A stretch of 14,220 nucleotides of DNA. Source: Actinomycetota bacterium (GTDB lineage Bacteria > Actinomycetota > Acidimicrobiia > Spongiisociales > ZC4RG35). The position numbers and the translations under genes were made by a program. How positions within the stretch are numbered: position 1 is the first letter of the stretch; every line of letters starts with the position of its first letter. This document shows, piece after piece, positions 1-7,203 of the stretch. The stretch lies in NCBI GenBank assembly GCA_003242515.1, contig QGUS01000017.1:1-14220 (forward strand), read 5' to 3'. The notes under the pieces are model-generated. The model was not told the origin of the DNA. It made no database searches and saw only the letters and a list, made by a program, of their open reading frames with translations.

Positions 1-8
1 AGGGGTAT

Positions 9-194
9 ATGCTCGCTCTGTGGACCAAGCTGGTGAGCCGCTTCAGTGACGACAAGGGTGCCTCGATGGTCGAGTACGCCCTCCTGGTCGTCCTGATCGC
101 GATCATCGCCATCGTCGCCATCCGGGTGGCTGGCCAGCAGGTGTCGGGAACGTTCGACTCGATCGCCAGCGAGCTCGACCGAACTGGGGGCTGA
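9..194 (+). CDS. flp: Flp/Fap-type pilin subunit (class IVb prepilin)
   Basis: This 61-residue protein is the likely structural subunit of the Tad/Flp pilus. It has a short basic leader of 17 residues ending in DDKG, then ASMVEYALL. This matches the class IVb prepilin rule: cleavage after Gly17, Glu at +5 (Glu22), followed by Tyr23. Residues 24-42 form one continuous hydrophobic helix rich in Ile, Val and Ala, and a short polar tail follows. Mature length would be 44 residues, normal for Flp. The ATG at 9 is preceded by AGGGG only 3 bases upstream, so the ribosome site is tight; the window starts too close to see more, and an upstream start cannot be excluded. The gene is convergent to the assembly operon and followed by its own terminator, which fits separate, high-level expression. 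A TadV/CpaA-type peptidase should process it, but none is in the window. Confidence 0.93.
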   Translation: MLALWTKLVSRFSDDKGASMVEYALLVVLIAIIAIVAIRVAGQQVSGTFDSIASELDRTGG

Positions 195-223
195 CGGCTG
201 ATCCAGCGAACACGAGACGGAAT

Positions 224-246
224 GGGGGCCGTAACGGCCCCCTTTT
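224..246 (+). terminator. Rho-independent terminator of the pilin gene
   Basis: A perfect 8-bp stem (GGGGGCCG pairing with CGGCCCCC) closes a 3-base TAA loop and is followed directly by TTTT at 243-246. It begins 30 bases after the pilin stop codon. On the opposite strand the hairpin is followed by only two T residues, so it should act mainly on plus-strand transcription. The rest of 195-371, between the pilin gene and the convergent membrane-protein gene, shows no further gene; one weak dyad at 290-306 is the only other structure seen. Confidence 0.88.
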
Positions 247-371
247 CGTTTGGGCGACCAAAACCACAGAGGGCTCCTCAACCCCAAACCAGGCGATCGC
301 GGCCTGCGGCCCCTTCAGCCCACCCACCTAGATGATGAGGGCTCGACACGGACCATGGTTCGACACCCGTA

Positions 372-1721
372 TCATTCAGGACGCAAGATCGCGTAGTTGG
401 AATCCGCGAAATAGGTGCGCCAGCCGGCCTCCTCGAGCAGTTCCCTCAACGGATCGTCTTTCCGGACCAGAGCCTGTTCGATACCGTCTCGGTCGAACAC
501 CGCCCTCCAGTCTTCACGGCCGGCCCGCAGCCTGACGAACTCCCCTATCCGATCCCGAAAGAGCTCGACCCGGTCGTCGATGAAGACGCCGTCTCCGAGC
601 GTTCCTGCGTAGATGAGGTAGCCACCCGCTACGTCGTCGTGATAGGTGAGCTTGTCCGGATCCAGATACTGGGCCGCCACCAGGGGGAAACGCGTTCCGT
701 CCAACTCGACCGTCTTGGCCAAGAGTATGGGCCCCACCAGCACGAGTACGACGACGCACAATGCGACCGGGATGGGGAACCCGTTTCCGATGCGGTCACG
801 GCGCCAGGCACAGGCCGCCCCTACAAGAGGAACCAGTGCGATCCAGGCCGGTGCTATCGCACGCGATGCGCTCAATGCCAGGACCAGGAAGGGGACGAAC
901 ACCCACAGGTCCGCCATCCCGATCCGACCTCTGATCGCCCCAACCACGATCAAGACGAGACCGATCATGAAGGGGGCCCCTTCGATGGTGAGAAAGTCGG
1001 GTGTTGCCCACTCTGTGATATAGGCCAGGTGTTCCCTCAGCGTCAGGAATTCGAGCACGATCTCGACGATCCCGAGGCCATGGGCGGTGAGCAGCGTGGC
1101 CAACCCTGCGACGAACAGGGCGATGAATGACCGCCACTCCCTTCGGGCCAGGATCCGGGCCCCCACATAGACGAGGCCCAGGAAGAAGCTCCCGTGTACG
1201 GACGCCCACAACCACATCACGAAGGGAAGCGCCCAGCGGAGTCGCCGATCGTCCCACACCAGGATCGTTAGTGCGAAGAGTGGAAACGTGAAGAGGACCG
1301 GCCTGGGTACCTGGACCGCGGCGAGAACCGGGAACGAGAGCAGGAGAACCACCGCGGTTGGAAGCGGGTTTCGCGTGACCCGCCAGACGATCAGCCCGAT
1401 GCCGGCGTGAGCCAGTGCCCCCGCGAGCAGGAGCATCCATGCGTAGCCGGCCATGCCCACCGAGTCTTCGATCCATGCATAGAGGACGTCTGCGAGCCAG
1501 CTCTGAGTGCGCCATGCCTCGCCGGCCATCGTGAACGAGAAGGGATCGGCGACGAGCACCGACCCGAGCTCGACCTGCAGCCGACCGGCCGCCACGTGCC
1601 ACAGGAACGAGTTGTCCCTGATGGGCCGGAAGGCGCCCAGCACGATCCTGATCCAGGGCAGGACCAGGGCCAACTGGGGAAAGTAGATGCGACGGACCGG
1701 TTCGGTCCCGGCCGCGGTCAT
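372..1721 (-). CDS. Polytopic membrane protein, GT-C glycosyltransferase-like, coupled to tadC
   Basis: A protein of about 449 residues with roughly ten hydrophobic segments between residues 15 and 335, then a soluble C-terminal domain of about 110 residues. Near the N-terminus, in the first outside loop, are an acidic residue before SFLWHVAAG (about residue 37) and the motif DPFSF (about 60-64), then TQSWLADVLY. The C-terminal part has DDVAGGYLIYAG and VFIDDRVELF and ends in a GW-x-YFADSNYAILRP pattern. This layout recurs in uncharacterised membrane proteins related to GT-C/PMT-type glycosyltransferases, which use lipid-linked sugars. That assignment comes from remembered family appearance, and the substrate is unknown. 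The ATG overlaps the tadC stop by one base (TGATG); an in-frame GTG three bases earlier gives a 4-base overlap and 450 residues. Coupling to tadC suggests a role in the pilus system, for example modifying pilin, but this is inference. Confidence 0.7.
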   Translation of the reverse strand: MTAAGTEPVRRIYFPQLALVLPWIRIVLGAFRPIRDNSFLWHVAAGRLQVELGSVLVADPFSFTMAGEAWRTQSWLADVLYAWIEDSVGMAGYAWMLLLAGALAHAGIGLIVWRVTRNPLPTAVVLLLSFPVLAAVQVPRPVLFTFPLFALTILVWDDRRLRWALPFVMWLWASVHGSFFLGLVYVGARILARREWRSFIALFVAGLATLLTAHGLGIVEIVLEFLTLREHLAYITEWATPDFLTIEGAPFMIGLVLIVVGAIRGRIGMADLWVFVPFLVLALSASRAIAPAWIALVPLVGAACAWRRDRIGNGFPIPVALCVVVLVLVGPILLAKTVELDGTRFPLVAAQYLDPDKLTYHDDVAGGYLIYAGTLGDGVFIDDRVELFRDRIGEFVRLRAGREDWRAVFDRDGIEQALVRKDDPLRELLEEAGWRTYFADSNYAILRPE

Positions 1722-2665
1722 CACATGCCGGAGAAGGCCCGGGCCATCTGAATCCCGGCAGGCCCGAGGAGCACGATGAACAGCGACGGGAAGATGCAGA
1801 ACACCAGCGGGAACACCAGCTTCACCGGCGCGGCGAACGCCTTCTCCTGGGCCCGCTGACGCCGCTTGACGCGCATCTCGTCGGCCTGCACCCGCAGCAC
1901 GCGGGCGATGGTGACACCGAACGCCTCGGCCTGGATCATGGCCAGCAGGAACGACCGCAGCTCGTCGAGGTCCGTGCGGTTCATCAGGTTGCGCATCGCC
2001 TCCCGGCGGCTGACACCGACCCGGGTCTCCTGGAGCATCCGGTAGAACTCCTCGGAGAGCGGCCCGGGAACGGTGGCCACGACACGAGCCAGGGCGGAGT
2101 CGAAGCCGAGACCGGCCTCCACCGAGATCACCAGCAGGTCGAGCACGTCCGGGAGTGCCCGGAGCATCGCACTCCGTCGCTCCTCGATCTTGCGCTTCAG
2201 CCAGGCGTCCGGCCCGAGGAAGCCGACACCGATCGGCATCACGAACATCAGCAGACCCATCAGGGCATCCTGACCGAATCCCCGGAGGAAGAACCCGGCC
2301 ACCAGGCCCAGGATCACGCCGAGCAGCTTGATCACCACGAACGCCGGAGCGTCCATGCCGCCCGGATAACCGGCGTACATCAGCTCCCGCTCCTTTTTCT
2401 GCAAGTAGCCGACCGGCGTGAACCGCTTCAGGAAGTTGGAGACCTTGAGAACCGCCGGGCCGATGGTCCGCTGCGCCAGTGGCTTCGCGAGTTCTTCCTC
2501 ACGAGCGGTCTGTACGGCCTGGCCCCGGCCGTAGAGGGCCAGCCGCTGGTTCATGTCCTCACGGGCCTTGGTGACGCCCATCCCCGCCCAGACGACGACG
2601 AACAGCACCAGGGCGAAGACGGAGATGACGACGAGGGTCGGGCCGCCGGAAAGGAGTTCGCTCAT
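1721..2665 (-). CDS. tadC: TadC-type pilus platform protein (type II secretion F family)
   Basis: This 314-residue integral membrane protein should form, with the TadB-like partner encoded upstream, the inner-membrane platform that the TadA ATPase drives during pilus assembly. Hydrophobic segments lie near residues 10-29, 107-128, 133-150 and 281-301. The cytoplasmic F domain is about 165-280, with LPDVLDLLVISVEAGLGFDSAL (shortened: VEAGLGFDSAL, about 182-192), GPLSEEF (201-207) and RAQEKAFAAPVKL before the last helix. The length is typical of TadC. The start is firm: the ATG overlaps the stop codon of the upstream gene by four bases (ATGA), so it is translationally coupled. The stop overlaps the next gene too. 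TadC versus TadB is chosen from operon order and the C-terminal FPSLFIVLLGPA helix; both belong to the same family. Confidence 0.93.
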   Translation of the reverse strand: MSELLSGGPTLVVISVFALVLFVVVWAGMGVTKAREDMNQRLALYGRGQAVQTAREEELAKPLAQRTIGPAVLKVSNFLKRFTPVGYLQKKERELMYAGYPGGMDAPAFVVIKLLGVILGLVAGFFLRGFGQDALMGLLMFVMPIGVGFLGPDAWLKRKIEERRSAMLRALPDVLDLLVISVEAGLGFDSALARVVATVPGPLSEEFYRMLQETRVGVSRREAMRNLMNRTDLDELRSFLLAMIQAEAFGVTIARVLRVQADEMRVKRRQRAQEKAFAAPVKLVFPLVFCIFPSLFIVLLGPAGIQMARAFSGM

Positions 2666-4608
2666 ATCTCGATGTCCACGATCTTCTTGAGCCAGATGGC
2701 GCCGCCAGCCATGAGGAGCAACCCGACGCCGATGGCGATCTTCCCGAACGTCTCCTCGAAGAGCGGCTCCAGATAGCCGGGGTTGGTGGTCCAGAGGAAG
2801 AGACCCATGGCAAACGGAAGGGCGCCCAGCACGATGGCCGAGATCCGGCCTTCTGCCGTGAGCGCCTTGATCTCGCCCCTGAGACGGTTTCGGGCCCGCA
2901 TGGTCTCGGCCACCGTCTGCAGCACCTCGGCCAGGTTGCCACCGACCTCACGCTGGATCTCGATGGCCATCACCGCCCATTCGAAGTCCTTCGACTGGGT
3001 CCGGTCCACGATGCCCTTCAGGGCGTCGCTGACGGTGCGGCCGAGACGGGCCTCGGCGAGAGCCCGGCCGAACTCGCGGGCCGTCGGGTTCGGGGCCTCT
3101 CCCGCCACCGCCTCCACGGCCTGGAGCAGCGAGTAGCCGGCGCGGAGCGAGGTGGACAGCAGGGTCAGGGTGTCGGGCAGCTGCTCCTCGAACCTCTTCT
3201 TCTCCCGGTTCCCGAAGAACTGGATCAGGGCCACCGACACCAGGATCAGCACGACGAAGGCGACGAGACCGCCGACCGGGCCGTTGAAGATCCCGAAGAA
3301 GATGCCGCCCACCGCGGCGACGCCCAGCATCGCCACCACCGCTTCGCCGGCGGTCATCGGGATGTTGGCCTGCTCCAGGGCGGAGTTGATGCCCCCCAGC
3401 AGACCGCGGCGCTTGACCTCCTCCTCGGCCGCCTGGGAGAAGCGCTTCAGCAGCGGGAGGCGCTGCAGGAAGCCCTTCTTCTCCTCTTCGGCGGGCCTGG
3501 CCCGTCGGCCGAACGCCTGGAGACGCCGGGCGAGCTGGTTCTGCTCGGCCTCGGGCGAACGCCCGAAGAGGATGACCAGGAAGAGGAAGATGGTCAGGGC
3601 GATGCCGCCGACACCGATCGCAACCAGGTTGGAGAGCGGAAGCGGGGCCCTGGACTCGACGACCATCGTCGTGCCCGGGGCGAAAGTGCTGCTCGGACCG
3701 GCGCCCACCGTCGTGGTCGTGGCGTAGCCGGAGACCTGGTACGTCTGTGACGTGGAGATCCCCTGGTAGCTCACCTGGAACTCGGCCTCACCCGGGACGA
3801 ACACCGGCGAACGGAACCGGGCCACCTGGGTGTTCGAGATCTCGCTCCCGATCGAGTCGTAGATGGCGGTCAGCTGAGACGGGTCCGGCGTCGAGAGGAA
3901 CAGCCCTCCCCCGGCCTCGGCGACCTGCCGCACGGGGTCGGGGTTGAAGTCCGACCCCTCCAGGGCGACGCCGAACACCCGGACGTTGCGTGCCTGGATC
4001 GCTGCCAGGGCGTCCTCGAGCGTGGCCTGGGAGGCCGTGTCCTCGCCGTCGGTGAGCACGATGAGGTTCGCCAGCAGGTTGGTGCCCCGGGCGGCGTCGA
4101 AGATGCTGACGCCCTGGATCACCGCGTCGTTGAACGAGGTCTCCCCCGCCGCCTGGATCGACTGGATGCGCTCCACCAGGGCGTCCTTGTTGCTGGTGAA
4201 GCCGCTCAGCGTCTGGACCGTGTCCGAGAAGGTGATCACCGCGATCTGGTCGGCCGGAGCCGACTGCCGCACGAAGTTGACGGCGGCCTGCTTGGCGGCC
4301 TCCAGCGGGGCCCCGGACATCGACCCCGAGGTGTCGATCGCCAGCACCGTGCCGACCGGCACCGACGACTCGGACACCGACTCGATGGTGAGGTCGCTCA
4401 CCGGCTGGCCATCAACCGTGATCTCGATGGCCGACGGATCGGGCCGCTGCGGGAAGTTGCGGAACTCGATGATGAGCACCGTCTGACCCTGGTCGCCGTA
4501 GCGCGACCCGATGAAGTCGACGATCTCGATCGCCGGCTCCGAGCTCTGCGCCAGGGCCGGGATGGCCCCCAGCAGCAGGCCGAGGATGATGAGTGCGAGT
4601 CGTCTCAT
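2662..4608 (-). CDS. Exported von Willebrand A domain fused to a TadB-type platform protein
   Basis: A 648-residue two-part protein. Residues 1-21 are a signal peptide (hydrophobic core, then ALA-Q). About residues 80-260 form a VWA domain with an intact metal-binding (MIDAS) set: DTSGSMS at 92-98, Thr157 in GETSFND, and LTDGED at 185-190. A Thr/Ser/Pro-rich linker leads to a membrane helix at about 328-348. A basic cytoplasmic stretch follows, then helices at about 423-440 and 445-465, an F domain at about 475-590 (LPDTLTLLSTSLRAGYSLLQA, shortened: SLRAGYSLLQA; EVGGNLAEVL; LRGEIKALTAEGRIS) and two final helices at about 590-607 and 622-640. The C-terminal half alone resembles TadB. Predicted topology places the VWA domain outside and the F domain inside. 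The reading frame is continuous, with no sign of an assembly join. It overlaps tadA and tadC by four bases each. The role of the VWA part is not known; adhesion or pilus-base sensing is inference. Confidence 0.92.
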   Translation of the reverse strand: MRRLALIILGLLLGAIPALAQSSEPAIEIVDFIGSRYGDQGQTVLIIEFRNFPQRPDPSAIEITVDGQPVSDLTIESVSESSVPVGTVLAIDTSGSMSGAPLEAAKQAAVNFVRQSAPADQIAVITFSDTVQTLSGFTSNKDALVERIQSIQAAGETSFNDAVIQGVSIFDAARGTNLLANLIVLTDGEDTASQATLEDALAAIQARNVRVFGVALEGSDFNPDPVRQVAEAGGGLFLSTPDPSQLTAIYDSIGSEISNTQVARFRSPVFVPGEAEFQVSYQGISTSQTYQVSGYATTTTVGAGPSSTFAPGTTMVVESRAPLPLSNLVAIGVGGIALTIFLFLVILFGRSPEAEQNQLARRLQAFGRRARPAEEEKKGFLQRLPLLKRFSQAAEEEVKRRGLLGGINSALEQANIPMTAGEAVVAMLGVAAVGGIFFGIFNGPVGGLVAFVVLILVSVALIQFFGNREKKRFEEQLPDTLTLLSTSLRAGYSLLQAVEAVAGEAPNPTAREFGRALAEARLGRTVSDALKGIVDRTQSKDFEWAVMAIEIQREVGGNLAEVLQTVAETMRARNRLRGEIKALTAEGRISAIVLGALPFAMGLFLWTTNPGYLEPLFEETFGKIAIGVGLLLMAGGAIWLKKIVDIEI

Positions 4609-5960
4609 CGGCGGGCGAACGGCTCCGGGTCGAACAGGTCGGCGGGCAGCCTGATGCCCTGGTTCTCCAGCTGCTCGGAGAACGTGGGACGGATGCCGGT
4701 CGCCTTGAGACGGCCCAGGTACTTGCCGTTCTCGTCCACACCCATGCCGAAGTCGAAGAGGAACAGGTCCTGGAGGGTGATGATGTCGCCCTCCATGCCC
4801 TCCACCTCGGAGATGTGGGTGATGCGACGGGTGCCGTCCTTGAGACGCTGGACGTGGACGATCAGGTCCACGGCGGAGGCGATCTGCTCCCGGATGGCCC
4901 GCACCGGCAGGTCGAAGCCCGCCATCATCACCATCGTCTCGATACGGGACAGGGTGTCACGCGGGCTGTTGGAGTGGACGGTGGTCAGCGAGCCGTCGTG
5001 ACCGGTGTTCATGGCCTGGAGCATGTCCAGTGCCTCGGCGCCACGGACCTCACCGACGACGATGCGGTCGGGACGCATACGCAGGGTGTTCTTCACCAGG
5101 TCGCGGATGGTGACGGCGCCCTTGCCCTCGATGTTGGCCGGCCGGGCCTCGAGGGTGAGCACGTGCTCCTGGTGGAGCTGGAGCTCGGCGGCGTCCTCGA
5201 CCGTGATGATGCGCTCGTCGGCCGGGATGTACGACGAGAGCACGTTCAGCGTGGTGGTCTTACCGGAACCGGTACCACCGGAGATGATGATGTTGAGTCG
5301 GCCCCGGACACACGCCCGCAGGAAGTCGGCGGTCCGCTGCGTCATGGTGCCGAACTGGATGAGGTCGGCCTCCTGGTACGGGTCGACGGCGAACTTACGG
5401 ATGGTCAGGTACGGCCCGCCGATCGCCAGCGGCTGGATGATGGCGTTGACACGGGAGCCGTCGGGCAGGCGGGCGTCGACCATCGGCGTGGCCTCGTCGA
5501 CGCGACGGCCGATCTGGCCCACGATCTTGTCGATGATCCGGCGCAGGTGCGTCTCGTCGACGAACTTGACGTCCGACTTGTAGAGCCGGCCGGACTTCTC
5601 GTAGTAGACGTCGTAGGGCCCGTTGCACATGACCTCGGTGATGTCCGGGTCGCTGAGCAGCGGGTCGATGGGACCGTAACCGAGGACGTCGGAGGCGATC
5701 TCGTTGAGCAGGGCACGGCGGTCGGCCGAGGTGAGCGGGAGGGCCTGCTCCTGGTCGATCGCCCACTCCAGCATCTCGATGACGCGGAGCCGGAGCTCGG
5801 CGTCCGACATCCCGCGGTCATAGAGGGTGGGCCCCAGCTCCTCCACCACCTTGAAGTGGAGCCGCGTGCGCAGCTCGGTCAGAGCGTCCGACCGGTTCCT
5901 GGTCGGATCCGCGGCTTCGCTCTGTCGTGCAAGTGCGACTCTCTCAGACAGCGAAGGCAC
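4605..5960 (-). CDS. tadA: TadA/CpaF secretion ATPase, motor of the Tad pilus
   Basis: A cytoplasmic hexameric ATPase of the VirB11/PulE family that powers Flp pilus assembly; 451 residues, normal for TadA/CpaF. The N-terminal domain (about 30-190) includes the typical LGYGPIDPLLSDPDITEVMCNG region (shortened: GPIDPLLSDPDITEVM) and PMVDARLPDGSRVNAI. The motor domain has Walker A GGTGSGKTT at 228-236, an Asp box ITVEDAAEL at 252-260, Walker B RPDRIVVGEVRG at about 296-307 and the His box GHDGSLTTVHS at 320-330. All catalytic elements are present. The start is GTG at 5960, chosen because AGAGGTG lies about 5 bases upstream, between it and the tadZ stop 12 bases away. Its stop overlaps the start of the VWA-TadB gene (ATGA). 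As the only ATPase in the locus it would serve extension and perhaps retraction. Confidence 0.97.
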   Translation of the reverse strand: MPSLSERVALARQSEAADPTRNRSDALTELRTRLHFKVVEELGPTLYDRGMSDAELRLRVIEMLEWAIDQEQALPLTSADRRALLNEIASDVLGYGPIDPLLSDPDITEVMCNGPYDVYYEKSGRLYKSDVKFVDETHLRRIIDKIVGQIGRRVDEATPMVDARLPDGSRVNAIIQPLAIGGPYLTIRKFAVDPYQEADLIQFGTMTQRTADFLRACVRGRLNIIISGGTGSGKTTTLNVLSSYIPADERIITVEDAAELQLHQEHVLTLEARPANIEGKGAVTIRDLVKNTLRMRPDRIVVGEVRGAEALDMLQAMNTGHDGSLTTVHSNSPRDTLSRIETMVMMAGFDLPVRAIREQIASAVDLIVHVQRLKDGTRRITHISEVEGMEGDIITLQDLFLFDFGMGVDENGKYLGRLKATGIRPTFSEQLENQGIRLPADLFDPEPFARR

Positions 5961-5972
5961 TGTTCACCTCTC

Positions 5973-7145
5973 TCACTTCCTGCCGAACAGCCCGGACCGG
6001 CCGGACTCCTCGGGGATCTTCCCTGCGATCAGCTCTGCGACGCTCTCGAACCCCTTGGCCACCTTGGACTTGGGGTCGCTCTCCACCACCGGACGCCCCT
6101 CGTTGACCGAAGCGGCGACGGCACCATCGGACGGGACCGAGGCAGAGATGGGCATGCGCAGGGCGGCCTCGATCTCCTTGGTGTCCAGCTTCGCCTTCGA
6201 GTTGGACCGGTTCATGACCAGCTTGACGTTGTTGGTGGAGAACTTGAGGAGGCGGAGCGTCTCCAGCGCCAGCTTGGCGTTCTTCACCGACGGCAGGTCC
6301 ATGTCGACGAGCATCAGGATGTCGTCCGACTTCTCGATGAGCGACAGGATGAGCTCGTCGAGCATCGACGCCGTGTCGACGACGATGTAGTCGTAGTTCT
6401 CCTTGAGGATGTCGAGCATCTGCATCAGGCCCGCCGTCGTGATGTCGTCGGCGAAGGCCGGCTCCAGCGGCGCCGCGAGGACCTTGAGGCCGCTGGGATG
6501 CTCGGTGAGCAGCGAGTCGAGGAGCTCGGCGTCCAGGTGGTACAGCTCGTGGGCCGCGTTCACCATGGTGAAGCGGGGCTCGAGCTGGAGCACCAGGCAC
6601 ACGTCGCCGAACTGGAGGTCGGCGTCGACGAGGACGACCTTCTTGTCCGGGATCCGCTGCAGCAGCAGGGCGACGTTGGTGGCGAGCACCGTCTTGCCGC
6701 TCCCGCCCTTGGCGGACATCACCGTGATGATCCGGCCCTTCTCGCTGCGGGGCGCCGAAGCCGACGGCGTGCGCCGGGTGAGCACGTCGTGGGCGAACTG
6801 CTCGACGGCCGCCTCGATCTTGGACTCGTCGAGCGGCATCTCGATCACGTCGGAGATGCCGGCCCGCATGCCCCGCCGGAGGAGATCCGCCGTCACCTCG
6901 TGGGCGACGAGCATCAGGATCACCGCCGGGTTGGCGTTGTGCAGGGTACGGATCTGATCCATGTGGGCGTCCGTCGTGAACGACGGGCCCAGGAGGATCA
7001 TCCGGACGGCCCCGGACTCCGCGGTGGACAGAGCCTCCTCGATCGTGCGCGCCACGGGCAGCCGCCCGTCGAACAACTCCTTCGCCTTGGAGACGAAGTC
7101 GTCGTCGGGGTCGACGACCAGGAGGTTGTTCTCTGCCACCGACAT
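5973..7145 (-). CDS. tadZ: TadZ/CpaE: receiver-like domain plus MinD-family ATPase
   Basis: A 390-residue protein that in characterised Tad systems marks the cell position where the pilus machine is built. Residues 5-120 fold like a response-regulator receiver (LLVVDPDDD at the start), but the segment expected to carry the phospho-acceptor Asp reads RMILLGPSF, so phosphorylation is unlikely. Residues 135-370 are a MinD/ParA-like ATPase: deviant Walker A KGGSGKT at 146-152 with the signature Lys146, VLVDADLQFGD at 171-181, and Walker B YDYIVVDTAS with Asp257. The ATG at 7145 is preceded by AGAGGT about 7 bases upstream. The gene lies 58 bases after cpaB and 12 before tadA. The atypical receiver plus ATPase arrangement separates TadZ/CpaE from plain MinD. 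Confidence 0.94.
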   Translation of the reverse strand: MSVAENNLLVVDPDDDFVSKAKELFDGRLPVARTIEEALSTAESGAVRMILLGPSFTTDAHMDQIRTLHNANPAVILMLVAHEVTADLLRRGMRAGISDVIEMPLDESKIEAAVEQFAHDVLTRRTPSASAPRSEKGRIITVMSAKGGSGKTVLATNVALLLQRIPDKKVVLVDADLQFGDVCLVLQLEPRFTMVNAAHELYHLDAELLDSLLTEHPSGLKVLAAPLEPAFADDITTAGLMQMLDILKENYDYIVVDTASMLDELILSLIEKSDDILMLVDMDLPSVKNAKLALETLRLLKFSTNNVKLVMNRSNSKAKLDTKEIEAALRMPISASVPSDGAVAASVNEGRPVVESDPKSKVAKGFESVAELIAGKIPEESGRSGLFGRK

Positions 7146-7203
7146 CTGGTCTACCTCTGTCCTACTACTTATCGAACTCTCTGACCCGTCACCGAAGACC
7201 CAA

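Noticed and set aside
290..306. Dyad CAGGC/GCCTG as a terminator for the minus-strand pilus operon
   Set aside because: Only five base pairs with a 7-base loop and three T residues after it. It is also inside the gap after the pilin terminator, where chance dyads are common at this base composition.
4593..7184. A very long open frame of 863 codons on the plus strand
   Set aside because: It lies antisense to tadA and tadZ, whose motifs are complete. The translation is a monotonous mix of His, Asp, Val, Arg and Gly with no fold-like pattern, as expected for the mirror frame of GC-rich genes.
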